DNA of 11,467 bases from Pseudomonadota bacterium (GCA_029549705.1 JAKPIR010000425.1:1-11467), one strand, 5' to 3'. Positions 1 to 7,544 are shown, numbered from the stretch's first letter. A program made the numbers and translations. The notes: generated by a model not told the origin, from the sequence alone.

Positions 1-68
1 GCTTTGATTTTAAAACAATGTTTAAAACCGTTGCTGTCTATCAAATTGATTAGCATAGGCTCTAAATA

Positions 69-95
69 TTAAAAGCCAGCATTGCTGGCTTTTAA
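69..95 (-). terminator. Hairpin terminator of the yajR-ssb operon
   Basis: A perfect 12-bp inverted repeat (arms 69-80 and 84-95, loop ATT) has a GC-rich core of GCCAGC/GCTGGC. Reading leftward, the stem ends in TTTTAA followed by TATTTAG, an acceptable U-rich tail. It lies 28 bases past the ssb stop codon, where a terminator is expected. The stem is flanked by A/T on both sides, so it may also stop transcription entering from the left. Positions 1-68 show no gene or other signal. Confidence 0.8.
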
Positions 96-123
96 TTGAT
101 GTACGCTTACTTTAATGTGAAAC

Positions 124-627
124 TTAAAACGGTATGTCATCCTCAAAATCATCAAATGCATTTCCACCAGTTTGCGCAGGGGATTTTTGAGTGCTTGAAG
201 TTGGTCTTGACTGCCCTTGACTTGGCGCAGCTTGATTGTAATCATCACCGCCACTTTGGTCCATACCGCCATCATAGCTTGCATTTGAGCCGCCATCACG
301 TCCGCCCAGCATTTGCATTTGATCTGCAATAATTTCTGTTGTATAGCGGTCTTGGCCTTCTTTTGTTTGCCATTTGCGCGTTTGCAGGCGGCCTTCAATA
401 TATACCGGGCGGCCTTTTTTTAAGTACTCCCCCGCAATTTCTGCAAGTTTGCGGTACATCACAATGTTATGCCACTCGGTGCGCTCTTGCTTTGCGCCTG
501 ATTTATCTTTCCAATTATCAGTCGTGGCAATACTAAAATTACACACCGCTTCACCATTTGGCATAAAACGCACCTCTGGGTCGCGCCCGAGATTGCCCAC
601 TAGTATTACCTTATTTACTGATGCCAT
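124..627 (-). CDS. ssb: Single-stranded DNA-binding protein SSB
   Basis: This encodes the 167-residue SSB that coats single-stranded DNA during replication, recombination and repair and recruits partner proteins through its C-terminal tail. Residues 1 to about 108 form the OB fold, opening MASVNKVILVGNLGRDPE; the aromatic positions that stack on DNA in E. coli SSB appear as W39, W52 and W86. Residues 109-158 are a Gly/Gln/Ser/Asp-rich flexible linker. The protein ends DDFEDDIPF, the conserved acidic tail that binds repair and replication partners. Length is close to the E. coli protein (178). It starts 2 bases after the yajR stop, and its ribosome site AAGGG lies in the last yajR codons, so translation is probably coupled. 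uvrA lies beyond yajR on the other strand, a repair-gene neighbourhood seen in many proteobacteria. Confidence 0.97.
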   Translation of the reverse strand: MASVNKVILVGNLGRDPEVRFMPNGEAVCNFSIATTDNWKDKSGAKQERTEWHNIVMYRKLAEIAGEYLKKGRPVYIEGRLQTRKWQTKEGQDRYTTEIIADQMQMLGGRDGGSNASYDGGMDQSGGDDYNQAAPSQGQSRPTSSTQKSPAQTGGNAFDDFEDDIPF

Positions 628-629
628 TT

Positions 630-2030
630 TTAACCCTTCAACAATTGATGCACTAAAGTTTCTATTTCCGCTTCGTTTAAACTTTGCGATTTATCTAATT
701 TTAAAATAACTGTAAGCTCTTTTGGCAACACAGCCACTTCTAACACACCTTGCAGGTTCGTTAAGCTTCGTTTAAGCGCCTCAACCTCTGTAGCGTTCAT
801 ATTCAAAGCCGATTCATCCATGCTGAACATTTTTGTTTTAACTGCCGGCGGTGCCTGCATTGAATACGCAAATATTAGCCATAAAATCATCATTACGCTA
901 CAAAAAATAAAAACGCTGGCATAGCCAAATTGATGTGATAAATATCCACCAAGTGCGCCACCAACAAAAATACCTAATGATTGCGTTGTATTATAAACGC
1001 CCATCGCTGTGCCCTTTGCAGCCGCAGGCGCAATTTTACTGATAATTGAGGGTAGCGTTGCTTCTAATATGTTAAAGGCCACAAAGTATAGCGTTAGCGA
1101 AAAAACAATACCCCAAAAGTGTTGAATAGAAACGGAAAACATGAGTTGCGCTATCAACATCAACCCTATAGCCAACACAAATACCTGCTTCATTTTGGCT
1201 TGTTTTTCAGCATAAATAATCGCTGGCACCATCAATATGAATGAGCCAATTAAAACGGGCAAATAAATATGCCAATGTTGATTAACCTCAATTTGGCTCG
1301 ATTTTGTAATGGCAAATGGCACCACCACAAACATGGCCATCTGCGCGGCATGCAGGGCAAAAATACCGTAATTTAGACGCAATAACTGCTTGTTTTTAAG
1401 TACATCTTTTAACTTTTCAGGGGTAGCACTCGCATCCGAATGGTGATAACTATGCACGGGGTCAGGCACAACAAATTTAACGACTGCTATTGCAGCCAAC
1501 GTTAGTAATGCAGTCATAAAAAATATGCCTGGCACGCCAATCCATTGGTTGAGTATCGGCCCACCCACAAGTGAGATGGCAAAAGCAACACCGATGGTGG
1601 CCCCGATGGTGGCCATGGCTTTGGTGCGATGCTCATCTCGAGTGAGGTCAGCTAATAAAGCAGTCACCACAGCAGAAACTGCGCCTGCACCCTGCAAAGC
1701 GCGGCCGATAATCACGCCTTCAATATTCATGGCAAGCGCCGCCACCATACTGCCCACCGCAAAAATACCAAGCCCCAAGTAAATCATGGGTTTTCGACCA
1801 TATTTGTCAGAAGCCATACCGAATGGCAACTGAAAAAAAGCTTGCGTTAAGCCATATGCGCCCAGTGCCAAACCTATCATAAACGGGGTTGGATGTTCAG
1901 GAAAAGATGCAGCATAGATCGCAAAAATCGGCAAAATTGAAAACATGCCGAACATGCGCAAGCCGTAAATAGAGGCCAGGCTCGTTGTCGCGCGTACTTC
2001 AAGCGGGGTCATTTTTTCTGAAATTGCCAT
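630..2030 (-). CDS. yajR: MFS transporter, YajR family, with C-terminal YAM-like domain
   Basis: This is a 466-residue inner-membrane protein of the major facilitator superfamily. The core (residues about 18-392) has twelve hydrophobic segments. Motif A, GMASDKYGRKP, is at 71-81 in the loop after helix 2; GRALQGAGA is at 109-117. The N-terminal stretch MTPLEVRAT...LRMFGMF...LPI, the MKQVFV segment and KGTAMGVYNTTQSLG match what I recall of E. coli YajR (454 residues). Residues about 402-466 form a soluble alpha/beta tail where YajR carries its ferredoxin-like YAM domain. The substrate is not established for this family, so proton-coupled drug or metabolite export is only inferred. The ATG used puts six residues before MTP, as in YajR, but has no strong ribosome site; Met7 is an alternative. 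It is the first gene of the ssb operon, divergent from uvrA. Confidence 0.9.
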   Translation of the reverse strand: MAISEKMTPLEVRATTSLASIYGLRMFGMFSILPIFAIYAASFPEHPTPFMIGLALGAYGLTQAFFQLPFGMASDKYGRKPMIYLGLGIFAVGSMVAALAMNIEGVIIGRALQGAGAVSAVVTALLADLTRDEHRTKAMATIGATIGVAFAISLVGGPILNQWIGVPGIFFMTALLTLAAIAVVKFVVPDPVHSYHHSDASATPEKLKDVLKNKQLLRLNYGIFALHAAQMAMFVVVPFAITKSSQIEVNQHWHIYLPVLIGSFILMVPAIIYAEKQAKMKQVFVLAIGLMLIAQLMFSVSIQHFWGIVFSLTLYFVAFNILEATLPSIISKIAPAAAKGTAMGVYNTTQSLGIFVGGALGGYLSHQFGYASVFIFCSVMMILWLIFAYSMQAPPAVKTKMFSMDESALNMNATEVEALKRSLTNLQGVLEVAVLPKELTVILKLDKSQSLNEAEIETLVHQLLKG

Positions 2031-2136
2031 GAGTAATTTAAGGGTTAATTTGTGTGCTGAATTTAAAAAGTGTGAACGACTATCTTTGGTTTTTTTCTAT
2101 TTTTCGGGTCAAGTTTTTTACAAGCGATGAAAAATT

Positions 2137-2166
2137 TTGCGCTTAATTTATAAAAGTAGGTATATT
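2137..2166 (+). promoter_or_regulatory. Candidate uvrA promoter in the yajR/uvrA divergent region
   Basis: In the 177-base gap between divergent yajR and uvrA (2031-2207) the best sigma-70-like pair facing uvrA is TTGCGC (2137-2142) and TATATT (2161-2166), 18 bases apart and about 40 bases before the start codon. The gap is very A/T-rich, so weak matches arise easily. I could not settle a promoter for yajR on the other strand. No LexA-type box (CTGT-N8-ACAG) is visible anywhere in the gap, although uvrA is SOS-regulated in E. coli. Confidence 0.35.
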
Positions 2167-2207
2167 AGCAGGTTGCCAAAAAATTAACTCGAGTCTTTAG
2201 TAAAAGC

Positions 2208-5024
2208 ATGATGGAATTCATTAAAATTCGCGGCGCACGCACGCACAACCTTAAAAATGTCTCTTTGGATATTCCACGCAATCAACTCGTGGTGATTACC
2301 GGGCTATCTGGCTCAGGTAAATCAAGCTTGGCGTTCGATACCTTGTACGCAGAAGGTCAACGCCGCTACGTTGAAAGCCTATCAGCTTATGCACGTCAAT
2401 TTTTGGCACGTATGGATAAACCTGATGTTGATTTAATTGAGGGTTTGTCTCCGGCCATTTCCATTGAACAAAAATCCACATCGCACAATCCACGCTCAAC
2501 AGTAGGCACGGTCACGGAAATTCATGATTATTTGCGTTTGCTTTACGCGCGCGCCGGCGATCCAGAATGCCCTGACCACGGCATTAAGCTTGAAGCACAA
2601 ACGGTCAGCCAAATGGTCGATAGCGTACTCAAATTACCTGAAGACACAAAACTAATGATTCTCGCGCCTGTGGTGGCTAATCGCAAAGGCGAGCAAATCG
2701 ATTTGTTTGAAGAACTTAAAGCACAAGGTTTTGTGCGTCTGCGTATAGATGGAAAAATTTATGAAGTTGATGCACTGCCGCAGTTAGCAAAAACCAGCAA
2801 ACACAATGTGGACGTGGTGGTTGACCGCCTAAAAGTGAAGGCGGACATGAAGCAGCGTATTGCTGAATCTTTTGAAACCGCACTGCGTTTAGCCGATGGT
2901 AAAGCGATAGCTGTTGAAATGGATTCGGCTATTGAGCATTTATTCTCAGCTAAGTTTTCATGCCCAGTGTGTGACTACTCACTTGCAGAACTAGAACCGC
3001 GTTTATTCAGCTTTAACAACCCTATGGGTGCATGCCCTAAATGTGATGGTTTAGGCAATGTTAACTTTTTTGACCCAAAACGCGTAGTAGCTTTTCCGCA
3101 TTTATCATTGGCTTCTGGAGCCATTAAAGGCTGGGACAAGCGCAATCAGTTTTACTTTCAAATGCTCACGAGTCTTGCAAATCACTATGCGTTTGATATT
3201 GAAACACCTTTTGAGAAATTACCCCAGACCATGCAGGAAATAGTTCTGAACGGTAGCGGAAAAGAGCAAATCGCTTTTAACTACTTAAACGAACGCGGCA
3301 CTATTTTTCAGCGCAGTCATAGTTTTGAAGGAATTTTGCATAATTTACAGCGTCGCTACCATGAAAGCGATTCACTCGCTGTGCGCGAAGAGCTATCCAA
3401 ATATATCAACAGCACCACATGCCCTGATTGCGCAGGCACTAGGCTAAAACGAGAGGCGCGACATGTTAAAGTAGGCAATCAGAACATTCATCAGGTGTGC
3501 GAAGTACCATTAAAGCAAGCGCTCACTTTTTTTGAATCGCTTGAGTTACAAGGTGCAAAACTCGCCATTGCCGATAAAATTGTGAAAGAGATTCAAAACC
3601 GTTTGAAGTTTTTAACCAATGTCGGTTTGGAATATTTATCACTTTCGCGCTCGGCTGAAACACTTTCGGGCGGTGAAGCGCAGCGCATTCGCTTAGCCAG
3701 CCAAATTGGCAGCGGCCTAACGGGTGTGATGTATGTGCTGGATGAGCCTTCCATTGGCTTGCATCAGCGCGATAACGACCGCCTGCTCGATACGCTCAAA
3801 CGCCTGCGTGATATTGGAAATAGCGTGATTGTCGTTGAGCACGATCAAGATGCCATTATGGCTGCCGATTACGTGGTGGATATTGGGCCAGGAGCGGGGG
3901 AACACGGCGGTAAAATTGTTGCAGAAGGAACACCGGCACAAATTCAACAAAATGCAGATTCACTCACGGGCCTATACCTAAGCGGCAAAAAGCAAATTCA
4001 ATATAATAAGGTGCGTACTAAGGCTGATCCAGCCCGTTGGTTAAAACTCAACCACGCTACGGGCAATAACCTGAAGGATGTATCCGTCGAAATTCCTGTG
4101 GGTTTACTCACTTGCATCACCGGGGTTTCAGGCAGCGGCAAATCAACGCTGATTAATGACACGCTCTACCGCGCCGTGGCGCAACATCTTTATGGTAGCA
4201 ATGCCGAACCTGCTGCTTTTGGCGATATTGGCGGACTAGAATTTTTCGACAAAGTGGTCGATGTTGACCAAAGCCCGATTGGACGCACACCGCGGTCAAA
4301 CCCAGCCACCTACACAGGTTTATTCACGCCAATTCGCGATTTATTTGCCGCCGTGCCTGAAAGCCGTGCGCGAGGTTATGGGCCTGGTCGCTATTCATTC
4401 AACGTCAAAGGTGGACGTTGTGAAGCCTGCCAGGGCGATGGCGTGATTCGTGTAGAAATGCACTTTTTGCCAGACGTGTACGTGCCTTGTGATGTGTGCA
4501 AAGGCCACCGTTATAATCGCGAAACGCTCGAAATTCAGTTTAAAGGCAAAAATATTCATGAAATTTTGGGCATGACGGTAGAACAAGCGCACACTTTCTT
4601 TAGTGCGCAGCCGGTAATTGCCCGCAAACTTAAAACATTGCTTGATGTGGGCTTAGGCTATATCACGCTTGGGCAAAGCGCTACCACGCTTTCAGGCGGT
4701 GAGGCACAGCGCGTCAAACTAGCCCTTGAACTCAGCAAGCGCGACACTGGCCGCACCTTGTATATTTTAGACGAGCCCACCACTGGCCTTCATTTTGCAG
4801 ACATTCAACTCTTGTTAGATGTGATTCATCGATTGCGTGACGCGGGTAATACTATTGTCATTATTGAACATAATTTAGATGTAATTAAAACCGCAGACTG
4901 GATTATTGACATGGGCCCTGAAGGAGGCGATGGCGGCGGCATGGTCATTGCCGAAGGTACTCCAGAACAAGTGGCACAAATCAGCCAAAGTTATACGGGG
5001 AAATATTTAAAGGCAATGTTGTAG
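2208..5024 (+). CDS. uvrA: Excinuclease ABC subunit A (UvrA)
   Basis: UvrA is the damage-sensing ATPase of nucleotide excision repair; as a dimer it binds distorted DNA and loads UvrB. The protein has 938 residues against about 940 in E. coli, so it is complete. ATPase site I has Walker A GLSGSGKSS at 32-40, signature LSGGEAQRIRLA from 486, then LDEPSIGLHQRD. Site II has GVSGSGKST at 639-647 (K645), LSGGEAQRVKLA from 828 and LDEPTTGLHF around 855. Two zinc modules are present: C252/C255/C276/C279, and C738/C741/C761/C764 in the DNA-binding insertion. The start is a double ATG (2208 or 2211) without a strong ribosome site; MEFIKIRGARTHNLKN matches the usual N terminus either way. It stands alone, convergent with the aroE-mtgA operon; 5025-5108 beyond it is A/T-rich with only weak dyads. 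Confidence 0.99.
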   Translation: MMEFIKIRGARTHNLKNVSLDIPRNQLVVITGLSGSGKSSLAFDTLYAEGQRRYVESLSAYARQFLARMDKPDVDLIEGLSPAISIEQKSTSHNPRSTVGTVTEIHDYLRLLYARAGDPECPDHGIKLEAQTVSQMVDSVLKLPEDTKLMILAPVVANRKGEQIDLFEELKAQGFVRLRIDGKIYEVDALPQLAKTSKHNVDVVVDRLKVKADMKQRIAESFETALRLADGKAIAVEMDSAIEHLFSAKFSCPVCDYSLAELEPRLFSFNNPMGACPKCDGLGNVNFFDPKRVVAFPHLSLASGAIKGWDKRNQFYFQMLTSLANHYAFDIETPFEKLPQTMQEIVLNGSGKEQIAFNYLNERGTIFQRSHSFEGILHNLQRRYHESDSLAVREELSKYINSTTCPDCAGTRLKREARHVKVGNQNIHQVCEVPLKQALTFFESLELQGAKLAIADKIVKEIQNRLKFLTNVGLEYLSLSRSAETLSGGEAQRIRLASQIGSGLTGVMYVLDEPSIGLHQRDNDRLLDTLKRLRDIGNSVIVVEHDQDAIMAADYVVDIGPGAGEHGGKIVAEGTPAQIQQNADSLTGLYLSGKKQIQYNKVRTKADPARWLKLNHATGNNLKDVSVEIPVGLLTCITGVSGSGKSTLINDTLYRAVAQHLYGSNAEPAAFGDIGGLEFFDKVVDVDQSPIGRTPRSNPATYTGLFTPIRDLFAAVPESRARGYGPGRYSFNVKGGRCEACQGDGVIRVEMHFLPDVYVPCDVCKGHRYNRETLEIQFKGKNIHEILGMTVEQAHTFFSAQPVIARKLKTLLDVGLGYITLGQSATTLSGGEAQRVKLALELSKRDTGRTLYILDEPTTGLHFADIQLLLDVIHRLRDAGNTIVIIEHNLDVIKTADWIIDMGPEGGDGGGMVIAEGTPEQVAQISQSYTGKYLKAML

Positions 5025-5108
5025 CTATCGTTTTGCCAAACTGTTTTTACTAAAAAAGCACAGTAAAAAACGCGTTTCAAACACCAATAATTCAACGATA
5101 AAAAAATA

Positions 5109-5147
5109 ATGCTCTGGAAGCCTTTATTTACAAGGCTTCCAGAGCAT
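5109..5147 (-). terminator. Strong hairpin between uvrA and the aroE operon
   Basis: A perfect 16-bp inverted repeat has arms at 5109-5124 and 5132-5147 with a 7-base loop, TATTTAC. In the leftward direction the stem is followed by ATTATTTTTTTATC, a proper U-tract, which makes it an intrinsic terminator for the aroE-mtgA-DUF456 operon that ends 53 bases earlier. Reading rightward it is followed by CGAAAAAGG, not a T-run, so for uvrA it would stop transcription less efficiently, though it could still protect the mRNA 3' end. Confidence 0.8.
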
Positions 5148-5199
5148 CGAAAAAGGTTACGCCTTAAATATAGCTAAAATTGGGTTAATAGTGCTTCTA

Positions 5200-5676
5200 T
5201 TACAGGTAATACGCATAAGCAAAAATTGCCAGCATGATGAGTAGTAGCACGACCTTTGCAACAAGCGCAACAATAAAACCTAAACCTGCGGCAATGCCAA
5301 CAGCCGTGGCTTGACTGGTTTCTTTTTCCGCAAGTAGTTCTCCAATCGCCGCACCAACGGCGGTGCCAATAATCAGCCCAAATGGCCCTGTAAAAAAGCC
5401 AATCAACCCGCCAATGGCCGCGCCCCAAAGTGCATATTTGCTGGCGCCAGCCTTTTTGACGGTGATGAATGAAGCCACAAACTCAACAATGAGTGCCAAA
5501 AGTGCAATTAGCCCGATGATGATGATTGTGAGTACGCTCACTTTGGCAAAGCCATCTAACCACGCGGCAATAAATAGGCCCACAAATACCAGCGGAATAC
5601 CCGGCAACATCGGCAATATGGTGCCTGCTATCCCAACTAACACGAGCACTGCAGCTAACAGCCATAACCAGTCCAT
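5200..5676 (-). CDS. DUF456 family membrane protein
   Basis: This 158-residue, almost wholly hydrophobic protein fits the DUF456 family, whose function is unknown. It has the family's N-terminal pattern of a first helix (about 4-20) running into LPMLPGIPLVF at 21-31. Further membrane segments lie at about 32-42 and 47-72. A glycine-rich pair follows at about 83-115 (GAAIGGLIGFFTGPFGLIIGTAVGAAIGE), and a last hydrophobic stretch covers about 123-155. The glycine spacing suggests closely packed helices. It begins 3 bases after the mtgA stop, with a good ribosome site AAGGAT inside the end of mtgA, so it is surely the last gene of the aroE-mtgA operon. That linkage hints at the cell envelope, but I would not assign a role from it. 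Confidence 0.85.
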   Translation of the reverse strand: MDWLWLLAAVLVLVGIAGTILPMLPGIPLVFVGLFIAAWLDGFAKVSVLTIIIIGLIALLALIVEFVASFITVKKAGASKYALWGAAIGGLIGFFTGPFGLIIGTAVGAAIGELLAEKETSQATAVGIAAGLGFIVALVAKVVLLLIMLAIFAYAYYL

Positions 5677-5679
5677 AGC

Positions 5680-6420
5680 CTAATCCTTAGGCAATTCAGC
5701 AAAGCGCATTCGGCTTTGGATAGTTGCGGTGCGGCGGTTCAAATATTTGGTTGACCGATGTTGATCATAAAAACGCGGGTTTGGAATCATGGCGGCAAGC
5801 TTGGCGGCTTGCGCGGAAGATAATTTGCCTGCGCTAGTTTTATAATAATGCCGCGCTGCTGCCTCAGCGCCAAAAATCCCGTCACCCCATTCAATCACAT
5901 TTAAATAAATTTCTAAAATGCGCTGTTTGCTCAGCATCGCTTCCAGCATGACGGTAATCACCGCTTCTTCTGCCTTGCGCCAGGGTGTGCGCTTGCTCGA
6001 TAAAAATAGGTTTTTAGCGAGTTGCTGGCTGATGGTTGAACCGCCCGCAACAATCTTGCCTTTTTTCAGGTTTTTTTCAAAAGCGTTTTCAATGCCTTCC
6101 CAATCAAAACCTTCGTGGTCTTTAAACTTGGCGTCTTCGCTGGCAATCACGGCACGCTTTAAGTGATTTGAAATTTGCGCGTAGTCCACCCATCGATATT
6201 TGAGTTCAGCGTCTGGTTTACTTTCTTGAATAACCGCCAAACGGTCCTCCATAAAAGCACTGGTTGAAGGATTAAACTTAATCCACCAGCAAATGTGCAA
6301 AAATATCCATAACTGATATAACAAAATTGCGAGGATAAAAAACACAAATGCGCGTTTAACAACACCGCCCAACCCTAATGGCTGCGCATTAGGGTTGCGA
6401 TTAAAAAGCCAGCGAATCAA
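5680..6420 (-). CDS. mtgA: Monofunctional peptidoglycan glycosyltransferase MtgA
   Basis: MtgA polymerises glycan strands from lipid II at the outer face of the inner membrane; it has a GT51 domain and no transpeptidase. One membrane anchor spans about 23-46. The GT51 motifs follow in order: AVIASEDAKFKDHEGFD at 90-106 with presumed catalytic E95, GGSTISQQLAKNLFL at 126-140, KQRILEIYLNVIEWGDGIFG at 165-184 and EAAARHYY to 193. Its 246 residues compare with 242 in E. coli. The only start that keeps the anchor and leaves a normal N terminus is TTG at 6420-6418, overlapping the aroE stop (TTGA); no ATG occurs before Met57, which lies past the membrane segment. The overlap implies translational coupling to aroE. 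An AAGAAAG stretch just upstream could serve as ribosome site. Confidence 0.95.
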   Translation of the reverse strand: MIRWLFNRNPNAQPLGLGGVVKRAFVFFILAILLYQLWIFLHICWWIKFNPSTSAFMEDRLAVIQESKPDAELKYRWVDYAQISNHLKRAVIASEDAKFKDHEGFDWEGIENAFEKNLKKGKIVAGGSTISQQLAKNLFLSSKRTPWRKAEEAVITVMLEAMLSKQRILEIYLNVIEWGDGIFGAEAAARHYYKTSAGKLSSAQAAKLAAMIPNPRFYDQHRSTKYLNRRTATIQSRMRFAELPKD

Positions 6421-7253
6421 TTGATTGACTTTCTTAAATGTGAAATCACGGTGGCTGTTTCAGGGCGAACGCCGCGCCAAACATAAAAAGCCTCGGCTGC
6501 TTGCTCAACCAACATGCCTAATCCATCGGCAACGATTGCACCGGTTGCACGCGCCTGCGCCATAAAGGGCGTTTCACGGCCATACATCATGTCATACGCT
6601 AAAGTGTGCTGTGCGAAAACCTGGTCGGAAATTGGCAAACGTGATGCCGTTAAACCAGTTGAAGTGGCATTAATCACAATGTCAAAAGGCTGTTTTAAAC
6701 TCGGCGGATTTAAATGCTCAAAGGTAGTGACGGTGATATTACAAACAGCATGCGCAACAGCCACACGCTGCACCATAAAGTGGGCTTTTTCCAACGTACG
6801 GTTGGCAATGGTCAGGCTTGCGGGCTGCGCCAACAAAATAGGCAGCAACACGCCTTGAGCCGCACCACCAGCACCTAGCAACAACACATGTTTATCAGCA
6901 AAACGTACTTGTAAATTTTGCTCAATGTCATTCACCAAACCCACACCGTCAGTGTTATCGCCCTGAATACTATCCTTAGCAAAAATTAGCGTGTTCACCG
7001 CGCCTGCTGACTTAGCGCGCTCGGTTAAGGCATTACAAAGTTGATAAGCCTCCAGTTTAAAAGGCACGGTAACATTGGCACCGCGATAACCTTTATCGAC
7101 TAAAGTTTGCACGAGCGGAGCAAAGCCATCCAATGGCGCCAGCACAGCCTCATAGGATAAATCCTGATGGGTTTGAAGCCGAAAGGCTTCGTGAATAATT
7201 GGTGATTTACTGTGAGCAATTGGATTGCCAATTACTGCATAATGGTCAGTCAT
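6417..7253 (-). CDS. aroE: Shikimate dehydrogenase (NADP+)
   Basis: AroE reduces 3-dehydroshikimate to shikimate with NADPH, the fourth step of the shikimate route to aromatic amino acids. The 278-residue protein has the substrate-binding start AVIGNPIAHSKSP (6-18), with the S-x-S pair that holds the shikimate carboxylate. NVTVPFK at 60-66 has the catalytic Lys at 66, and GDNTDG at 98-103 has its partner Asp at 102. The nucleotide-binding loop is GAGGAAQG (127-134), and NRT at 151-153 is the usual NADP-selecting motif. NATSTGL (195-201), DMMYGRETPF (221-230) and DGLGMLVEQAAEAF (243-256) close the active site. It is the first gene of the aroE-mtgA-DUF456 operon, divergent from glnA; its ribosome site (GAAAGAAAAT region) is weak. 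Confidence 0.98.
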   Translation of the reverse strand: MTDHYAVIGNPIAHSKSPIIHEAFRLQTHQDLSYEAVLAPLDGFAPLVQTLVDKGYRGANVTVPFKLEAYQLCNALTERAKSAGAVNTLIFAKDSIQGDNTDGVGLVNDIEQNLQVRFADKHVLLLGAGGAAQGVLLPILLAQPASLTIANRTLEKAHFMVQRVAVAHAVCNITVTTFEHLNPPSLKQPFDIVINATSTGLTASRLPISDQVFAQHTLAYDMMYGRETPFMAQARATGAIVADGLGMLVEQAAEAFYVWRGVRPETATVISHLRKSIN

Positions 7254-7307
7254 CGATACTATTTTCTTTCAATTCGCCCCAAGGCAGGCTAGTAAAAATT
7301 CCAATGG

Positions 7308-7334
7308 AAAAGTATAACCCGAAACTATACTTTT
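7308..7334. repeat. 9-bp inverted repeat upstream of aroE
   Basis: AAAAGTATA (7308-7316) and TATACTTTT (7326-7334) form a perfect 9-bp dyad around the 9-base spacer ACCCGAAAC, 55 bases upstream of aroE. Each arm contains TATACT on one strand, close to a -10 hexamer. No -35 box sits at good spacing, although TTGACG lies just beyond on the aroE-facing strand. It could be an operator over the aroE promoter; it is too A/T-rich and lacks the GC core expected of a terminator. Confidence 0.4.
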
Positions 7335-7350
7335 TATCGTCAAAAGCATA

Positions 7351-7367
7351 CGCATTAAAATGGTGCA
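7351..7367 (+). promoter_or_regulatory. NtrC-like binding site, distal, upstream of glnA
   Basis: CGCATTAAAATGGTGCA fits the 17-bp enterobacterial NtrC dyad (TGCAC-N7-GTGCA) with a perfect right half, GTGCA, and a left half off at two positions. Its centre is about 125 bases before the predicted sigma-54 transcription start, a normal enhancer distance. It is paired with a second site 30 bp downstream, about three helical turns, so two NtrC dimers would lie on the same DNA face. Confidence 0.7.
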
Positions 7368-7380
7368 TTTTTTGCTGTGA

Positions 7381-7397
7381 CGCACTTATTTTGTGCG
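7381..7397 (+). promoter_or_regulatory. NtrC-like binding site, proximal, upstream of glnA
   Basis: CGCACTTATTTTGTGCG is a perfect dyad with 5-bp arms (CGCAC/GTGCG) and a 7-base spacer, the geometry of the NtrC consensus TGCAC-N7-GTGCA with one change per arm. Its centre lies about 95 bases before the predicted glnA start site. In E. coli two strong NtrC sites hold a similar position upstream of glnAp2. The gene for the presumed activator, ntrC, is at the right end of this window. Confidence 0.75.
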
Positions 7398-7456
7398 CTA
7401 GTTTGTAGTGTTTTTTGATGTTATGCGCCGAATCTAGCGATTTATCTATTTTTTAG

Positions 7457-7474
7457 CTGGCACACTTCCTGCTA
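7457..7474 (+). promoter_or_regulatory. Sigma-54 promoter of glnA
   Basis: CTGGCACACTTCCTGCTA matches the sigma-54 consensus (TGGCACG-N4-TTGC). The invariant GG (7459-7460) and GC (7471-7472) are separated by exactly ten bases, as this sigma factor demands. Transcription would start near 7484, giving a leader of about 60 bases with a ribosome site AGGAGA at 7534-7539. With the two upstream NtrC-like sites this makes glnA a nitrogen-limitation-induced gene. I saw no convincing second, sigma-70 promoter comparable to E. coli glnAp1. Confidence 0.88.
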
Positions 7475-7544
7475 TTATTACGCATTAAGAATTACGTTCG
7501 AATTTATTTTTTTACCAATGCGCCCTCAACTATAGGAGACATTC

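Noticed and set aside
69..398. Open frame on the minus strand overlapping ssb in another frame
   Set aside because: It shares the strand and most of its length with the certain ssb gene, its protein is a Lys/Gln/Met-rich string resembling no family I know, and it has no ribosome site.
1525..1782. Open frame on the plus strand inside yajR
   Set aside because: Antisense shadow of transmembrane helices; no ribosome site and no recognisable domain.
5044..5069. TTTTTACT ... AGTAAAAA inverted repeat after uvrA as a uvrA terminator
   Set aside because: The stem is nearly all A/T, the loop is ten bases and no T-run follows rightward; it is too weak to call.
5363..5683. Open frame on the plus strand opposite the DUF456 gene
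   Set aside because: It lies antisense to a tightly packed operon gene; its Pro/Asn/Ser/Ala-rich product is the expected shadow of hydrophobic codons on the other strand.
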